A stretch of 64,000 bases of DNA from Ructibacterium gallinarum (lineage in GTDB: Bacteria; Bacillota; Clostridia; Monoglobales; Monoglobaceae), in NCBI RefSeq assembly GCF_014982785.1, contig NZ_JADCKB010000014.1, forward strand, positions 19,551 to 83,550. Reading direction: 5' to 3'. The notes under the pieces are model-generated. The model searched no databases. It had not been told where the DNA came from and worked only from the letters and a program-made list of their open reading frames with translations. A program made the translations under genes and the position numbers. How positions within the stretch are numbered: position 1 is the stretch's first letter; every line of letters begins with the position of its first letter. Of the stretch, positions 53,169 to 62,994 are shown in pieces.

Positions 53169-55802
53169 TCATTTGGTATCAAACCAGCTTTTCCCGCTGT
53201 GCAGATCTACCTCAAGAGGGACATTCATTTTACATGCGTTTTCCATTTCTTCCCGGAGAATTTGTTTCACACGATCCGTTTCATCAGGCAGAGCTTCTAC
53301 AATCAATTCGTCATGCACCTGCAAAATCAATTTAGATTTTAACTTTTCACTCTTTAAACGCGCATATACGCGCACCATAGCCGCCTTAATAATATCCGCT
53401 GCCGTTCCCTGAATCGGTGCGTTCATAGCCACACGCTCTCCAAACGCCTGTACATTACGGTTTGATGCCCTAAGTTCCGGCATATACCTCCGCCTTCCCA
53501 TTAGAGTGGATACATATCCGTTTGTCCGCGCGTCCTCCACTGTCTTTTTCATATAAGCGTCAACCAAAGGATAGTGCTGAAGGTAGCCCTTGATATAGGC
53601 ATCCGCCTCTTTGATTGGAATATGCAAATCCTGTGCTAAAGAAAAAGCACCAATTCCATATACAATTCCAAAATTGACCGCTTTGGCCCGGGAACGCATA
53701 GCAGGTGTCACCTGCTCGATAGGAACGCCAAACACCTGCGAGGCAGTTTGCGCATGAATATCAAGATGATTTACAAATGCCTCCTGCATGGTTTTATCCC
53801 CAGATATATGCGCCAAAACCCGGAGCTCGATCTGGGAGTAGTCCGCATCAACCAAACACCTGTCGCCTTCAGCAATAAACATTCGTCTAATTTCTCTGCC
53901 AAGCTCTGTACGCACCGGTATATTCTGCAAGTTCGGTTCGGTACTGCTGATTCGTCCTGTAGCCGTAACCGTTTGGTTAAAGTTTGAGTGAATCCGCCCG
54001 GTTTTTAGATCAATCATGGGCAAAAGGCCTTCCACATAAGTAGACTGCAGTTTGGTCAGCTTTCTGTATTCCAAAATCAAATCAATCACCGGATGCTTTC
54101 CAGCCAAACGTCCAAGTACTTCCGCGTTGGTAGAATACCCGTTTTTATTCTTCTTTCCGCCAGGAAGTTTCAATTTATCAAATAAAATGACACCCAGTTG
54201 TTTGGGAGAATTAATATTGAATTCTTCGTCGGCTTGTTCATAAATTTCAGATGTCAAACCAGTTATCCGTTCTGAAAGTGTCTTTCCAAATTGAGAAAGT
54301 GCCTCTTTGTCCACATATACGCCTGTTTCCTGCATATCAGCCAGCACCTCTGCCAAAGGCAGCTCAATGTCATAATAAAGTGTATGTTGTCCATCCTTTT
54401 CCAATTTTTCCGCAAAATAGGAATGCAAAGCAAATACAGCCGATACCCGGTCAGCCACAATCTGTCGATTTTCTTTATTCCCCGATCCAAAGTCCATGGT
54501 CAGCTGCCCGTCTTCCTCCACATGAAGCGCAGCATCTTCCAGCTGAACATGCAGATAAGCTGAACACAGCGTTCCCAAATCATAGCCAGACCGGGTCGGC
54601 TCTGCCAAATAGGCAGCAAGCATGATATCAAATCCAATACCGCAAAACTGTATATCCAAGTTATGCAGTTTCAAAAGGTCTTCCTTAACATTGTAGCCGC
54701 ATTTCCAAATATCTGCATCCGAAAAAAAGGTTTGTAATCCAGCACGGCTGATATCCGAAACTCCAAAAACCGTTTTTCCATCTGCAGTAAAATAAAGCGC
54801 CGGAGCGCCTTCCTTCCAGTCTAAAACATAGCTCCAGTGTTCGTCTGGTTTCAAAATAGCAGACAGCCGATTTTCCTCTATTCTTTTTAATTCTGCATGG
54901 ATCTTTTCAATACCGTTGTCTTCTCCAGCAGTTTCTGCCGGAAGCCTGCGGAGAAAAGACTGAAAGTTGAGTCGAAGAAACAAAGGCCGAAGCACCGATA
55001 AATTCGGCTTCTGTATGCGGAAAGAGGCGAAATCATAATCCAAAGGTACATGTCTGTCAATCACAGAAAGTTTTTTGCTCAATAACGCATTGGACTGTCC
55101 CTCTGTCAGTTTTTTACGAACCGATGGGCTCACATTGAGTTCTTCCAGGCGATCATATATTGCATCAATACTTTTATATTCCTGAATCAAAGAAAAGGCT
55201 GTCTTTTCTCCAATCCCTTTTACCCCTGGGATATTATCTGACGCATCCCCCATCAGCGCCTTTACTTCAATGTATTCTTCAGGCGTAACACCATATTTTT
55301 GTTCAACCTCCTGCCGGCCATAATCCGTAGTGGTTGTCTGTCCCATCCGCGTAACCACAAGTTTAATCACCGTATTTTCCGAAGCCAGCTGCAAATCATC
55401 TTTGTCCCCAGTAAGAATCCGACACTCTATTCCCTTTTCTTCACAAAGCAAAGAGACGGTACCGATTAAATCGTCCGCCTCATAGCCTTCTTTTTCAATA
55501 CAAGCACAGTTCATTGCCGCCAAAACTTCTTTGATGAGCGGAATCTGTGCCAAAAAATCCTCTGGTGCAGGCTTTCGCTGTGCTTTGTATAAATCATACA
55601 TTTTATGCCGAAATGTTTTGGCTTTTACATCAAAAGCAACACAAAGATAATCCGGTTTTTCCTCTTCCAAATATTTATATAGAATATTCAAAAACCCATA
55701 TACCGCATTGGTTGGCGTACCATCCGGTGCGGTCAGTATTCTAATGCCATAATAGGCACGATTCAAAATACTGTTTCCATCAACAATCAGTAATTTTTCC
55801 AT
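53169..55802 (-). CDS. polA: DNA polymerase I
   Basis: 877 residues. 5' nuclease domain (about 1-290; LIVDGNSILNRAYYG, LMGDASDNIPGVKGIGEKTA), a middle domain that lacks the acidic residues of a working 3'-5' exonuclease (around 310-480), and an intact polymerase domain (TATGRISSTEPNLQNIPVR, DYSQIELRVLAHISGD, RAKAVNFGIVYGIGAFSL, VHDELIVEA). It resembles the Bacillus-type enzyme without proofreading. It fills gaps and removes primers. The start lies 3 bases after the anti-sigma gene stop with only a weak ribosome-binding site, so translation is probably coupled. Confidence 0.97.
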   Translation of the reverse strand: MEKLLIVDGNSILNRAYYGIRILTAPDGTPTNAVYGFLNILYKYLEEEKPDYLCVAFDVKAKTFRHKMYDLYKAQRKPAPEDFLAQIPLIKEVLAAMNCACIEKEGYEADDLIGTVSLLCEEKGIECRILTGDKDDLQLASENTVIKLVVTRMGQTTTTDYGRQEVEQKYGVTPEEYIEVKALMGDASDNIPGVKGIGEKTAFSLIQEYKSIDAIYDRLEELNVSPSVRKKLTEGQSNALLSKKLSVIDRHVPLDYDFASFRIQKPNLSVLRPLFLRLNFQSFLRRLPAETAGEDNGIEKIHAELKRIEENRLSAILKPDEHWSYVLDWKEGAPALYFTADGKTVFGVSDISRAGLQTFFSDADIWKCGYNVKEDLLKLHNLDIQFCGIGFDIMLAAYLAEPTRSGYDLGTLCSAYLHVQLEDAALHVEEDGQLTMDFGSGNKENRQIVADRVSAVFALHSYFAEKLEKDGQHTLYYDIELPLAEVLADMQETGVYVDKEALSQFGKTLSERITGLTSEIYEQADEEFNINSPKQLGVILFDKLKLPGGKKNKNGYSTNAEVLGRLAGKHPVIDLILEYRKLTKLQSTYVEGLLPMIDLKTGRIHSNFNQTVTATGRISSTEPNLQNIPVRTELGREIRRMFIAEGDRCLVDADYSQIELRVLAHISGDKTMQEAFVNHLDIHAQTASQVFGVPIEQVTPAMRSRAKAVNFGIVYGIGAFSLAQDLHIPIKEADAYIKGYLQHYPLVDAYMKKTVEDARTNGYVSTLMGRRRYMPELRASNRNVQAFGERVAMNAPIQGTAADIIKAAMVRVYARLKSEKLKSKLILQVHDELIVEALPDETDRVKQILREEMENACKMNVPLEVDLHSGKSWFDTK

Positions 55803-55805
55803 ACT

Positions 55806-57143
55806 TTAATCCAAATACCCGGTTACCACAACGATAACCTCCTTCTCATCCCCATCTTCGTTCAAAAGGTAGGGAAGGATTCCTTTCTCCAATGTATAAG
55901 CAGAAAAACGATCCCATTCTTCATCCGTCAGCCGCAATACAATAGCATCCTCCCTGCTTTCCCCAGTAATTTCAACCGGATCCATTTCCTGTTGTTTGTC
56001 CTGCCACTGTAAACCGCTCTCATTCTGATAAGCATTTAAATACGCAGCAGGATCGCCCGTCCGTATCAAATACGTTTTTTCCGGCAAACTAAATTTTGCA
56101 TCAGGTGCCATATCAGCCATCAGCATATTGCTTCCATTGCTTCCACCACCGGAACCACCTGAAACAGCAGAATCCGACGAATTCGGGGTTCCCTTCATCA
56201 TGGGAAGATCTGCCACGGTATTTTCCGCACTTTGATAGGGAGCAACACTGCTGTTCTCCTCCATCTGTGCCGTGTCTGCCGCAGCAGCTTCTGGTTCTAC
56301 CGTCTGTGGATTTGGCGCGGCAGATTCCAGCAATGGAGCTTCTTCATACGACGGCGCTATGGGCGCATTTTCAATAATTGGCGCTTCTGTAGGTTTTACA
56401 GTACTCTGCGGCATGGAAGACGGCTTTGCCGTCGCCTTAGAAGTTGCTTTAGCAGTCGCTTTTGTCGTTGCTTTAGAGGTTGCCTTTGCGGTCGATTTTG
56501 CTGTTGCCTTAGCAGTCGCTTTTGCCGTTGCCGCAGCCGTCGCTCTCGCTGTCACCTTTGAAGTAGGCTTTCCAGTCGCTTTTGGCGACGCAGTGTGCAC
56601 AGCATCTTCCTCTGTTTGATACTCAGAGGTCAGTACATCGTCAGATTCCATCCATTCACGGTATAGTCCAGTAGAAAAAACTCCTACCGACAAAACCAGA
56701 CAGATCATAGCAGGCGCCATGACTTTCCAGCCGCCCAAACGTCCAAAACGCTCCAATCTTTCTTTAAAAGATCCATTTCCAAATCCAGTTAATTTTTCTT
56801 TCCATACTGACGGATTCAACCATTCGTGCAGTTTATCCATAAACCCGCGCTGTTTTTCAGCTTTCATCTCTTCCGCAGCACGGACCAGTTTTTCATGCAG
56901 GTTTGCTTCAAACTGATCTGGTAATTCAGGCACAGATACTTTAGAAAGCACCTGTAGCATTTCGGAAATTTGCTGATACTCCGCCGCACAGGAGGGACAA
57001 CCATCCAAATGCGCTTTTATCCATTCTCCCTGTTCTTGATCCACTGCATCAGACACATAGTCAAAAAGCAATTCTCTGCACTTTTGACAATCCGTTTTTT
57101 CTTTTGGCCTGATTTTTTCCAGTGAATCCTTAAAATAACGCAT
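55806..57143 (-). CDS. Membrane anti-sigma factor with zinc-finger and Lys-Ala-Thr repeat stalk
   Basis: 445 residues. The N-terminus has a putative zf-HC2 site (CQKCRELL, then AHLDGCPSC around 45-52), the fold that traps ECF sigma factors. A cytoplasmic linker leads to one membrane segment (about 140-158). Outside comes a low-complexity stalk of about 60 residues made of KAT/KATA-like units (DNA 56425-56585), then a Pro/Glu/Ala-rich region and a small C-terminal domain (about 370-445). It follows the sigma gene after 96 bases and should hold that sigma factor inactive until an envelope signal. The function of the outer part is unknown. Confidence 0.85.
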   Translation of the reverse strand: MRYFKDSLEKIRPKEKTDCQKCRELLFDYVSDAVDQEQGEWIKAHLDGCPSCAAEYQQISEMLQVLSKVSVPELPDQFEANLHEKLVRAAEEMKAEKQRGFMDKLHEWLNPSVWKEKLTGFGNGSFKERLERFGRLGGWKVMAPAMICLVLSVGVFSTGLYREWMESDDVLTSEYQTEEDAVHTASPKATGKPTSKVTARATAAATAKATAKATAKSTAKATSKATTKATAKATSKATAKPSSMPQSTVKPTEAPIIENAPIAPSYEEAPLLESAAPNPQTVEPEAAAADTAQMEENSSVAPYQSAENTVADLPMMKGTPNSSDSAVSGGSGGGSNGSNMLMADMAPDAKFSLPEKTYLIRTGDPAAYLNAYQNESGLQWQDKQQEMDPVEITGESREDAIVLRLTDEEWDRFSAYTLEKGILPYLLNEDGDEKEVIVVVTGYLD

Positions 57144-57239
57144 TTTTTCCCCCTCCTTTCTATATAAAATCTATCACAGGATTACCATATCCTGTTTTCT
57201 GCAAACAGTATCAGATACAACCGCTTGTAGCCTTCTAAT

Positions 57240-57833
57240 TTATTTGACGAAATAATCAGCAAATAGTTCCCTATCTTGTTGCAAAATTTTTTTCAATTGA
57301 CTTCTGGCTCGGCTAATTCTTGATTTTACTGTTCCTTCAGAACAATTCATTATTTTAGCTATTTCTTCGTAAGAAAATCCCTGTAAATCCCGAAGGACTA
57401 TGACCTTTTTATGGTCATCCCCCAACCGGGCAATAGCAATGTTTACTGCATCTCGGACCGCCTTGCGTTCTGCGGACTCCTCCGGTGTAGGAGCATCGTC
57501 TTCAATTTCAGCTGAAATACTGCCTTCCTCTGTATCTATTTCCTGATCCAAAGAATATGAAGGGTGCCGCCTGATTCGCTTCAATTCATCCAAACAGGTA
57601 TTGGTTGCTACGCGGTAAATCCAAGTAGAGAATTTGGAATCACCCTTAAATTTATTGATATTTTTAAATATTTTAACCAAAACTTCCTGTGCCATATCCG
57701 CAGCGTCATCAGAATTGCCCGCAATCCGGTAGGCAATAGAGAAAATGCGTTTCTGATGTTCGGCAATCAGCTGTTCAAACGCCACCGGGTTTCCCTGCTG
57801 AGCCTGCTGAATCAGCTGTTTTTCATCTTCCAT
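57240..57833 (-). CDS. ECF RNA polymerase sigma factor, SigW-like
   Basis: 197 residues from ATG 57833 (AAGGAGG upstream). Region 2 reads DMAQEVLVKIFKNINKFKG then KFSTWIYRVATNTCLDELKR; region 4 reads VIVLRDLQGFSYEEIAKIMN then SEGTVKSRISRARSQLKKIL. These bind the -10 and -35 of target promoters. It is paired with the anti-sigma gene downstream. The visible promoter is of the housekeeping type. Confidence 0.94.
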   Translation of the reverse strand: MEDEKQLIQQAQQGNPVAFEQLIAEHQKRIFSIAYRIAGNSDDAADMAQEVLVKIFKNINKFKGDSKFSTWIYRVATNTCLDELKRIRRHPSYSLDQEIDTEEGSISAEIEDDAPTPEESAERKAVRDAVNIAIARLGDDHKKVIVLRDLQGFSYEEIAKIMNCSEGTVKSRISRARSQLKKILQQDRELFADYFVK

Positions 57834-57892
57834 CTTCTCCACCTCCTTAATCGAGTTGAACTGATGCTTCAAAGTCATTTTTATTAAAATAT

Positions 57893-57921
57893 ACAATATC
57901 ATATTTCTGACAGCTTGTCAA
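57893..57921 (-). promoter_or_regulatory. Promoter of the sigma/anti-sigma operon (TTGACA-N17-TATTGT)
   Basis: Minus strand -35 TTGACA 57916-57921, -10 TATTGT 57893-57898. Confidence 0.75.
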
Positions 57922-58010
57922 ATAAATACAGTAAAAAACACCTATTTATGTCTAAAAAAGAGCATGTCCTCTGTGAAAGCAATAAAAAAAACAGGCGATA
58001 TCGCAAGCAC

Positions 58011-58039
58011 TTGCTTTTATCAAAATTTTATGTTATACT
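58011..58039 (+). promoter_or_regulatory. Promoter of the LRR surface-protein gene (TTGCTT-N17-TATACT)
   Basis: -35 TTGCTT 58011-58016, -10 TATACT 58034-58039, about 60 bases before the ATG at 58102. Confidence 0.65.
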
Positions 58040-58101
58040 ATTTATTCATGAAAAATATACACCGCTACCAAAGCAGTGTAAAACTTATTGAGGTGAATCA
58101 A

Positions 58102-59046
58102 ATGCAAAAAAAATTTTTTCTCCCTGTTATTATGGGAATATTGATGGCTGTTTTATGCACATCGGTCGTCTTTGCTGAAGAGGAAACCTATAAAGAGGAC
58201 ATCTTCACATATACCGTTTCAAATGGGCAAGCAACCATCACCAATGTAGACGATAGCCGTGAAACTGTAACAATTCCCGAAAAATTAGGAGATTGCACCG
58301 TAACAGCATTGGCCGGCGGTGCATGCGGCGGCAGTTCTGTGATTCAAGAAATTACCCTTCCGGATACCATAACCGTCATTGGAGAAATGTGTTTTGCATA
58401 CAGCACAGGAATTCGTACTGTACACTTATCTGCTCAGCTTCAAAACATAGAAGACGGTGCTTTCTACCAGTGCGAAAGCTTATGGACCATCACCATCCCT
58501 TCCAGCGTTCAGCGCATCGGAGCCAATGCTTTTGCACTTTGTTCCAATCTTTCAGCCGCTACCATTCCGGCAGGGGTGACTGACATTGGTTCAGATGCGT
58601 TTCAGGCCAGCGGCGGCTTCCGAATTTATGCGAAACCTGATACCGCCGGAGCCTATTTTGCGGTCAATAACGGCATTCAGTTTGAAGAACTGATTACAGT
58701 TAACGTCAACGGCAATGATGTTGTTTTTGACCAGCCCTGCATTACCGATACCAGATATTATAAAACCATGGTACCTCTGCGCGCCGTTATGGAAGCCTTG
58801 GGTGCACAGGTTTCATGGGATTATACGATGAACACTACAGGGATCGATATTGGCGGAAATCGGCTTTTAATTCGCCCAGGCGAACCATTTATGATGGTAA
58901 ACGGCCAGGCATACTATCTCTCCTGCCCTGCTATTGAATTTAATGACAGGGTTTTGCTTCCCATCCGCGACGTTGTGGAAGCAATCGGCGGTAAGGTAGG
59001 CTGGGACGAGGGGCAAAAACTGGTTACCATTACTTATCAACCCTAA
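58102..59046 (+). CDS. Secreted BspA-type leucine-rich repeat protein with copper amine oxidase N-terminal-like domain
   Basis: 314 residues from ATG 58102 (GAGGTGA upstream); the open frame starts earlier without a signal. Signal peptide MQKKFFLPVIMGILMAVLCT...VFAEEE. Residues about 30-190 are BspA-like leucine-rich repeats (ITLPDTITVIGEMCFAYSTG, LQNIEDGAFYQCESLWTITI, VQRIGANAFALCSNL). Residues about 205-314 resemble the stalk-like Cu_amine_oxidN1 domain (PLRAVMEALGAQVSWDYT, LLPIRDVVEAIGGKVGWD), common in Clostridia surface proteins and not itself an oxidase. Probably a small surface binding protein. Its stop codon overlaps that of cwlD. Confidence 0.87.
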   Translation: MQKKFFLPVIMGILMAVLCTSVVFAEEETYKEDIFTYTVSNGQATITNVDDSRETVTIPEKLGDCTVTALAGGACGGSSVIQEITLPDTITVIGEMCFAYSTGIRTVHLSAQLQNIEDGAFYQCESLWTITIPSSVQRIGANAFALCSNLSAATIPAGVTDIGSDAFQASGGFRIYAKPDTAGAYFAVNNGIQFEELITVNVNGNDVVFDQPCITDTRYYKTMVPLRAVMEALGAQVSWDYTMNTTGIDIGGNRLLIRPGEPFMMVNGQAYYLSCPAIEFNDRVLLPIRDVVEAIGGKVGWDEGQKLVTITYQP

Positions 59047-59771
59047 TGATTAAAATAACGAATAATGCCCATATAAATTCCCCACGCAAGTTTACGGCGA
59101 TAATCGTCCTGACTTAGGAGTTTTGCCTCCTGGGCATTAGATAAAAAACCACATTCCACAATGACAGACGGTATTGATGTATTCTTTAGAATGAATACGC
59201 TTCCGTCTGTTTTTTTTGCCATTCGGGTATTGCCGTCCTGCAGTATATCTTTTAACGATTGTTGAATTTCCTCCCCCAACTTTTTGCTTCCCTCCGGTTC
59301 AACCGCATAAAACACCTGTGCCCCGTGATATTGAGGCTGGGGGAATTTATTCATGTGAATACTGACAAAAATATCCGCTCCAGACGTTTGTGCCAAGTTT
59401 TTCCTCTCTTCCAAATCAGATTGCTTTGCAGATTTCCCATTTTTGTCCGCTGCCGCTGTGGAAACATCTTCTGTCCTGGTCATAATTGCCATGCCGCCGC
59501 CTTGCTCAATGTATTCCCTAAGACGAAGTGCAACATCCAGGTTAATATCCTTTTCTTGTAATCCATTATCACTGGCGCCGGCATCAAAACCACCATGCCC
59601 TGCGTCAATTACAATCACTTTATTTGCTGACGGCAACGCAAATACTGCCTGCGCAGATTCTTCCTGGTGCCAGATAATATACGCGGCTACCGTAGACAAG
59701 GCCAACCCACACAGTATAAACACAGCCGTTAAAATCATTCTTTTTTTTACTATGATAAACAAAATCATCAC
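59043..59771 (-). CDS. cwlD: N-acetylmuramoyl-L-alanine amidase, CwlD type
   Basis: 242 residues. N-terminal membrane segment, then amidase-3 domain with IVIDAGHGGFDAG (zinc His), INLDVALRLREYI, FVSIHMNKF (second His) and VIVECGFLSN (catalytic Glu). CwlD makes muramic-delta-lactam in the spore cortex. The start is uncertain among ATG 59771, the next ATG and a TTG at 59762, the last having the best spacing from GGGG. It lies 44 bases after ispF. Confidence 0.9.
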   Translation of the reverse strand: MMILFIIVKKRMILTAVFILCGLALSTVAAYIIWHQEESAQAVFALPSANKVIVIDAGHGGFDAGASDNGLQEKDINLDVALRLREYIEQGGGMAIMTRTEDVSTAAADKNGKSAKQSDLEERKNLAQTSGADIFVSIHMNKFPQPQYHGAQVFYAVEPEGSKKLGEEIQQSLKDILQDGNTRMAKKTDGSVFILKNTSIPSVIVECGFLSNAQEAKLLSQDDYRRKLAWGIYMGIIRYFNH

Positions 59772-59814
59772 CCCTTTTAAACTATGAGATGATGATATAA
59801 AATATTCTGTTTAT

Positions 59815-60291
59815 TTATTCCATGCGCATTATGGTACAAACAGCACAAGCGGAAATTCCCTCACCCCGGCCAGCAAATCCTAGATGCTCCGTCGTGGTAG
59901 CCTTGACATTCACTGCACCTTTTTCCATTTCCAGCACTTGGCAAAACCGCTCCTGCATTGCGGGAATATACTCTGCCAGTTTGGGTTTTTGGGCAATAAC
60001 CGTAGCATCAATATTTCCAATGCAAAATCCATGCTGAATAAGAAGCTCTCTGACACGCCGCAAAAGAACCATACTGTCTGCGCCTTCCAAGGCGGGATCT
60101 GTATCAGGGAAATGTCTCCCAATATCCCCCAATCCCGCGGCTCCCAAAAGAGCATCCATGACAGCATGGGTCAAAACATCCGCATCAGAATGCCCTAAAA
60201 GTCCTTTGGCAAAAGGTATTTCGACGCCGCCAAGGATGAGTCGTCTTCCAGCCGTCAACTGGTGTACATCGTAACCGAAACCAATTCTCAT
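59815..60291 (-). CDS. ispF: 2-C-methyl-D-erythritol 2,4-cyclodiphosphate synthase
   Basis: 158 residues, normal length. Motifs [39 protein letters not shown] (metal-binding Asp/His) and the late [16 protein letters not shown] are complete. It acts in the non-mevalonate (MEP) isoprenoid pathway, two steps after IspD, encoded 37 bases upstream. Confidence 0.97.
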   Translation of the reverse strand: MRIGFGYDVHQLTAGRRLILGGVEIPFAKGLLGHSDADVLTHAVMDALLGAAGLGDIGRHFPDTDPALEGADSMVLLRRVRELLIQHGFCIGNIDATVIAQKPKLAEYIPAMQERFCQVLEMEKGAVNVKATTTEHLGFAGRGEGISACAVCTIMRME

Positions 60292-60328
60292 CTATGTATC
60301 TCCTATCTAATATCATTTTCTGGTGTTT

Positions 60329-61039
60329 CTATTCGCCGGTTCTTGCTGCTAAAATTGCTCTTCCCATCACCAGATCTTCCGGCGTAGTCAGCTTCAGATT
60401 CCAAACACTTCCAGAAATCACATGCACCGGCACACCTATATATTCGGCTAAAGCCGCATCATCGGTTGCCTGAAACTCTTCTTTCAGTGCCTTTTGGTGT
60501 GCCTTCCGCAAAACATCCGTCCTAAATCCCTGAGGCGTTTGAATCTGAAACAATCCGCTTCTTTCCAGAGTTTCACAAACATTTTCATGGCTGTCTACCC
60601 GCTTAATGGTATCCTTAACAGGGACTCCCAAAGTCACTGCCTGATGCTTGTGCAGCATACGTATCGCTGTAAGGATTTGTTCTTCCTCAACAAAAGGCCT
60701 GGCGCCATCATGCACCAGCACCATCTTGCTAGTAACATGTTCCAGTCCAAGTCTTACCGATTCCTGCCGGGTTTCTCCGCCGGGTACAATGGCTTTTACC
60801 TTACGGATATCAAAATCCTGTATTAAATGGCTAATGGTCACGATTTCGTCGTGTTTCGCAGATATCACAATTTCCGAAATCAATTCTGCATTTTCAAATG
60901 CAAAAAGGGTATGTGCCAAAACAGGCATGTCTCCCAGCATTAAAAATTGCTTATTCACTCCGGCTCCCATTCTCGAACCTGTTCCCGCTGCCGCAATTAT
61001 AACAGAGGCCTGCAGAACATCTTGCTTTTCATGCTTCAT
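60329..61039 (-). CDS. ispD: 2-C-methyl-D-erythritol 4-phosphate cytidylyltransferase
   Basis: 236 residues, ATG 61039 after GGGAGGA. Nucleotide-binding start ASVIIAAAGTGSRMGAGVNKQF, then GGETRQESVRLGLEHV, LVHDGARPFV and FQATDDAALAEYIG are all conserved. It makes CDP-methylerythritol in the MEP pathway. It lies between carD and ispF, a usual Firmicutes order. Confidence 0.97.
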   Translation of the reverse strand: MKHEKQDVLQASVIIAAAGTGSRMGAGVNKQFLMLGDMPVLAHTLFAFENAELISEIVISAKHDEIVTISHLIQDFDIRKVKAIVPGGETRQESVRLGLEHVTSKMVLVHDGARPFVEEEQILTAIRMLHKHQAVTLGVPVKDTIKRVDSHENVCETLERSGLFQIQTPQGFRTDVLRKAHQKALKEEFQATDDAALAEYIGVPVHVISGSVWNLKLTTPEDLVMGRAILAARTGE

Positions 61040-61060
61040 ATCATTCCTCCCTGTTTCTCA

Positions 61061-61540
61061 TCAGGAAATGGCATCCATAAGCAGATGCTCCACTTCATCA
61101 TAACTCATTCCTTTTGACAAGCCTAGCTCTGAAATCAGTGCATTTTTTGCATTATTAAGCATCTTTCTCTCCGCATTCGACAAACTTTTCCTTCGATCCC
61201 GCAGCACCAACGACTTCATGACCACTGCCACCTCTTCCAAATTACCCTTTTTTAGCTTTTCGATATTATCCCGATACCGCTTATTCCAGTTTTTATCCTC
61301 GTCTTCCTCTGCACATTCGGCAAAGCAATGAATCACATGATCCGCTTCGTCAGCGGAAACAATATATCTAACTCCAGTTTCTTCCATATTAGAAGTAGGA
61401 ATCAGCACCTGAACATTTCCCATAGAAAGTTTTAATACATAGTATTTATGCTCCTGCCCAAGTATGCACCGGCTTTCTACTCCTTCAATCACACCGGCTC
61501 CATGCATAGGATACGCAATCTTATCACCGATTTTAAACAT
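61061..61540 (-). CDS. CarD-family transcription factor
   Basis: 159 residues from ATG 61540 (AAGGGAG upstream). The N-terminal CarD/TRCF-like Tudor domain (KIGDKIAYPMHGAGVIEGVE, VLIPTSNMEETGVRYIVS), which contacts the RNA polymerase beta subunit, is followed by a helical C-terminus (RDRRKSLSNAERKMLNNAKN) that binds promoter DNA. CarD proteins stabilise open promoter complexes. It lies 26 bases after radA. Confidence 0.93.
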   Translation of the reverse strand: MFKIGDKIAYPMHGAGVIEGVESRCILGQEHKYYVLKLSMGNVQVLIPTSNMEETGVRYIVSADEADHVIHCFAECAEEDEDKNWNKRYRDNIEKLKKGNLEEVAVVMKSLVLRDRRKSLSNAERKMLNNAKNALISELGLSKGMSYDEVEHLLMDAIS

Positions 61541-61566
61541 GAAAAAGTCTCCCTTCCGGTTTGGCA

Positions 61567-62925
61567 CTATAAAATATCCTGCAAGACCTGTCGGATGTTT
61601 GAATAAGCACAAACCTCAATTTTATCAAATTTTTTTAGTTTTCCAGCATTGGCAGCGGGGATAATACATTGCTTAAACCCCAGTTTTTCTGCCTCCGCAA
61701 TACGATTTTCCAGAAAACTGCAGGAACGCAGCTCCCCAGCAAGTCCAATTTCCCCAATTGCCACCAACCCTGCATCTAAGGGGCGGTTTCGGAAACTAGA
61801 AACCACGGCCAGCAAAATTCCCATATCCACAGCTGGCTCCACCATTTTCAATCCGCCAACGACATTGACATATACATCATAGGATGAAATATGTAAGTTC
61901 AAGCGCTTTTCCATCACCGCCAGCAGCATCAACACTCTGGACAAATCCACACCCGCCGTCATCCGCCGGGGATTGCCAAACGATGTGGGTGCGGCAAGCG
62001 CCTGTACCTCTGCAAGGACTGGCCGCGTTCCTTCCATAGTACAAAGAATACAGGAACCGGCTTCTCCTTCAGGACGACCGGATAAAAGTGCTAAAGAGGG
62101 ATTGGCTATTTCTTTCAACCCGTGTGATACCATTTCAAACACGCCGATTTCATTGGTAGAACCAAACCGGTTTTTGATGGCTCTTAATATCCTGTAAGCA
62201 CGATGCTGTTCACCTTCAAAATAAAGGACACAGTCTACAATATGCTCTAAAATTTTAGGTCCGGCAATGGAACCTTCCTTTGTAACATGCCCAACCAAAA
62301 AAGTAGCAATACCTTTTTCTTTTGCCACTCGCATCAAAGATGCCGCAGTGTCCCTGATTTGCGTCACACTTCCGGGGGCAGGGGCAAGATCAGGATTAAA
62401 CATGGTCTGCACCGAATCTACGATCAAAATATTCGGCATTTCTTTCTCCACGCAGGAAAGAATATTGACCATATTGGTTTCGGAATAAATCCGTAAATTT
62501 TCAGTTTGAATCGAAAGCCGATCCGCCCTAAGTTTGATTTGTCCCTGAGATTCCTCTCCCGAAACATAAAGAATCCGCTGCGTCTTTCCTAAATACTCAC
62601 AAATTTGAAGCAAAAGAGTTGATTTTCCGATTCCTGGATCACCACCAATCAGCACCAAAGATCCCGGCACAATGCCTCCGCCCAAAACCCGGTTGAGTTC
62701 ACCCATTCCAGTAGAAATTCGAGCATCCTCTGAAGTAGATATTTCTTTTAAAGGTTTCGGTTTCGATGCAGTCAGCATTACCACGCTTTTATTCCAGCCT
62801 TTGGGAGCCTCCTGCACCGTTTCCTCGTTCATGGTATTCCATGCACCGCACCCAGGGCACTTTCCCATCCATTTCGGAGATTCTGTTCCGCATTCTGAAC
62901 AGACAAATACTGTTTTCCGCTTCAT
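61567..62925 (-). CDS. radA: DNA repair protein RadA
   Basis: 452 residues. N-terminal zinc finger (CSECGTESPKWMGKCPGCG), Walker A GGDPGIGKST near residue 95, Walker B NILIVDSVQTM, the RadA-specific KNRFGSTNEIGVFEM, and a C-terminal Lon-protease-like domain (about 330-450; DVYVNVVGGLKMVEPAVD). It is a RecA-like helicase that drives branch migration in recombination. First gene of radA-carD-ispD-ispF-cwlD. Confidence 0.97.
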   Translation of the reverse strand: MKRKTVFVCSECGTESPKWMGKCPGCGAWNTMNEETVQEAPKGWNKSVVMLTASKPKPLKEISTSEDARISTGMGELNRVLGGGIVPGSLVLIGGDPGIGKSTLLLQICEYLGKTQRILYVSGEESQGQIKLRADRLSIQTENLRIYSETNMVNILSCVEKEMPNILIVDSVQTMFNPDLAPAPGSVTQIRDTAASLMRVAKEKGIATFLVGHVTKEGSIAGPKILEHIVDCVLYFEGEQHRAYRILRAIKNRFGSTNEIGVFEMVSHGLKEIANPSLALLSGRPEGEAGSCILCTMEGTRPVLAEVQALAAPTSFGNPRRMTAGVDLSRVLMLLAVMEKRLNLHISSYDVYVNVVGGLKMVEPAVDMGILLAVVSSFRNRPLDAGLVAIGEIGLAGELRSCSFLENRIAEAEKLGFKQCIIPAANAGKLKKFDKIEVCAYSNIRQVLQDIL

Positions 62926-62994
62926 ATTTCTGCCTCACTTTTTATTTCCAAGAGAAATTTCCCATTTATGTTTATCATGCCCTCTATCATATTT

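Noticed and set aside
57951..57960. Single TCTAAAAAA copy near the sigma-factor promoter
   Set aside because: Only one copy, no 21-bp partner, so not counted as the polysaccharide-locus operator.
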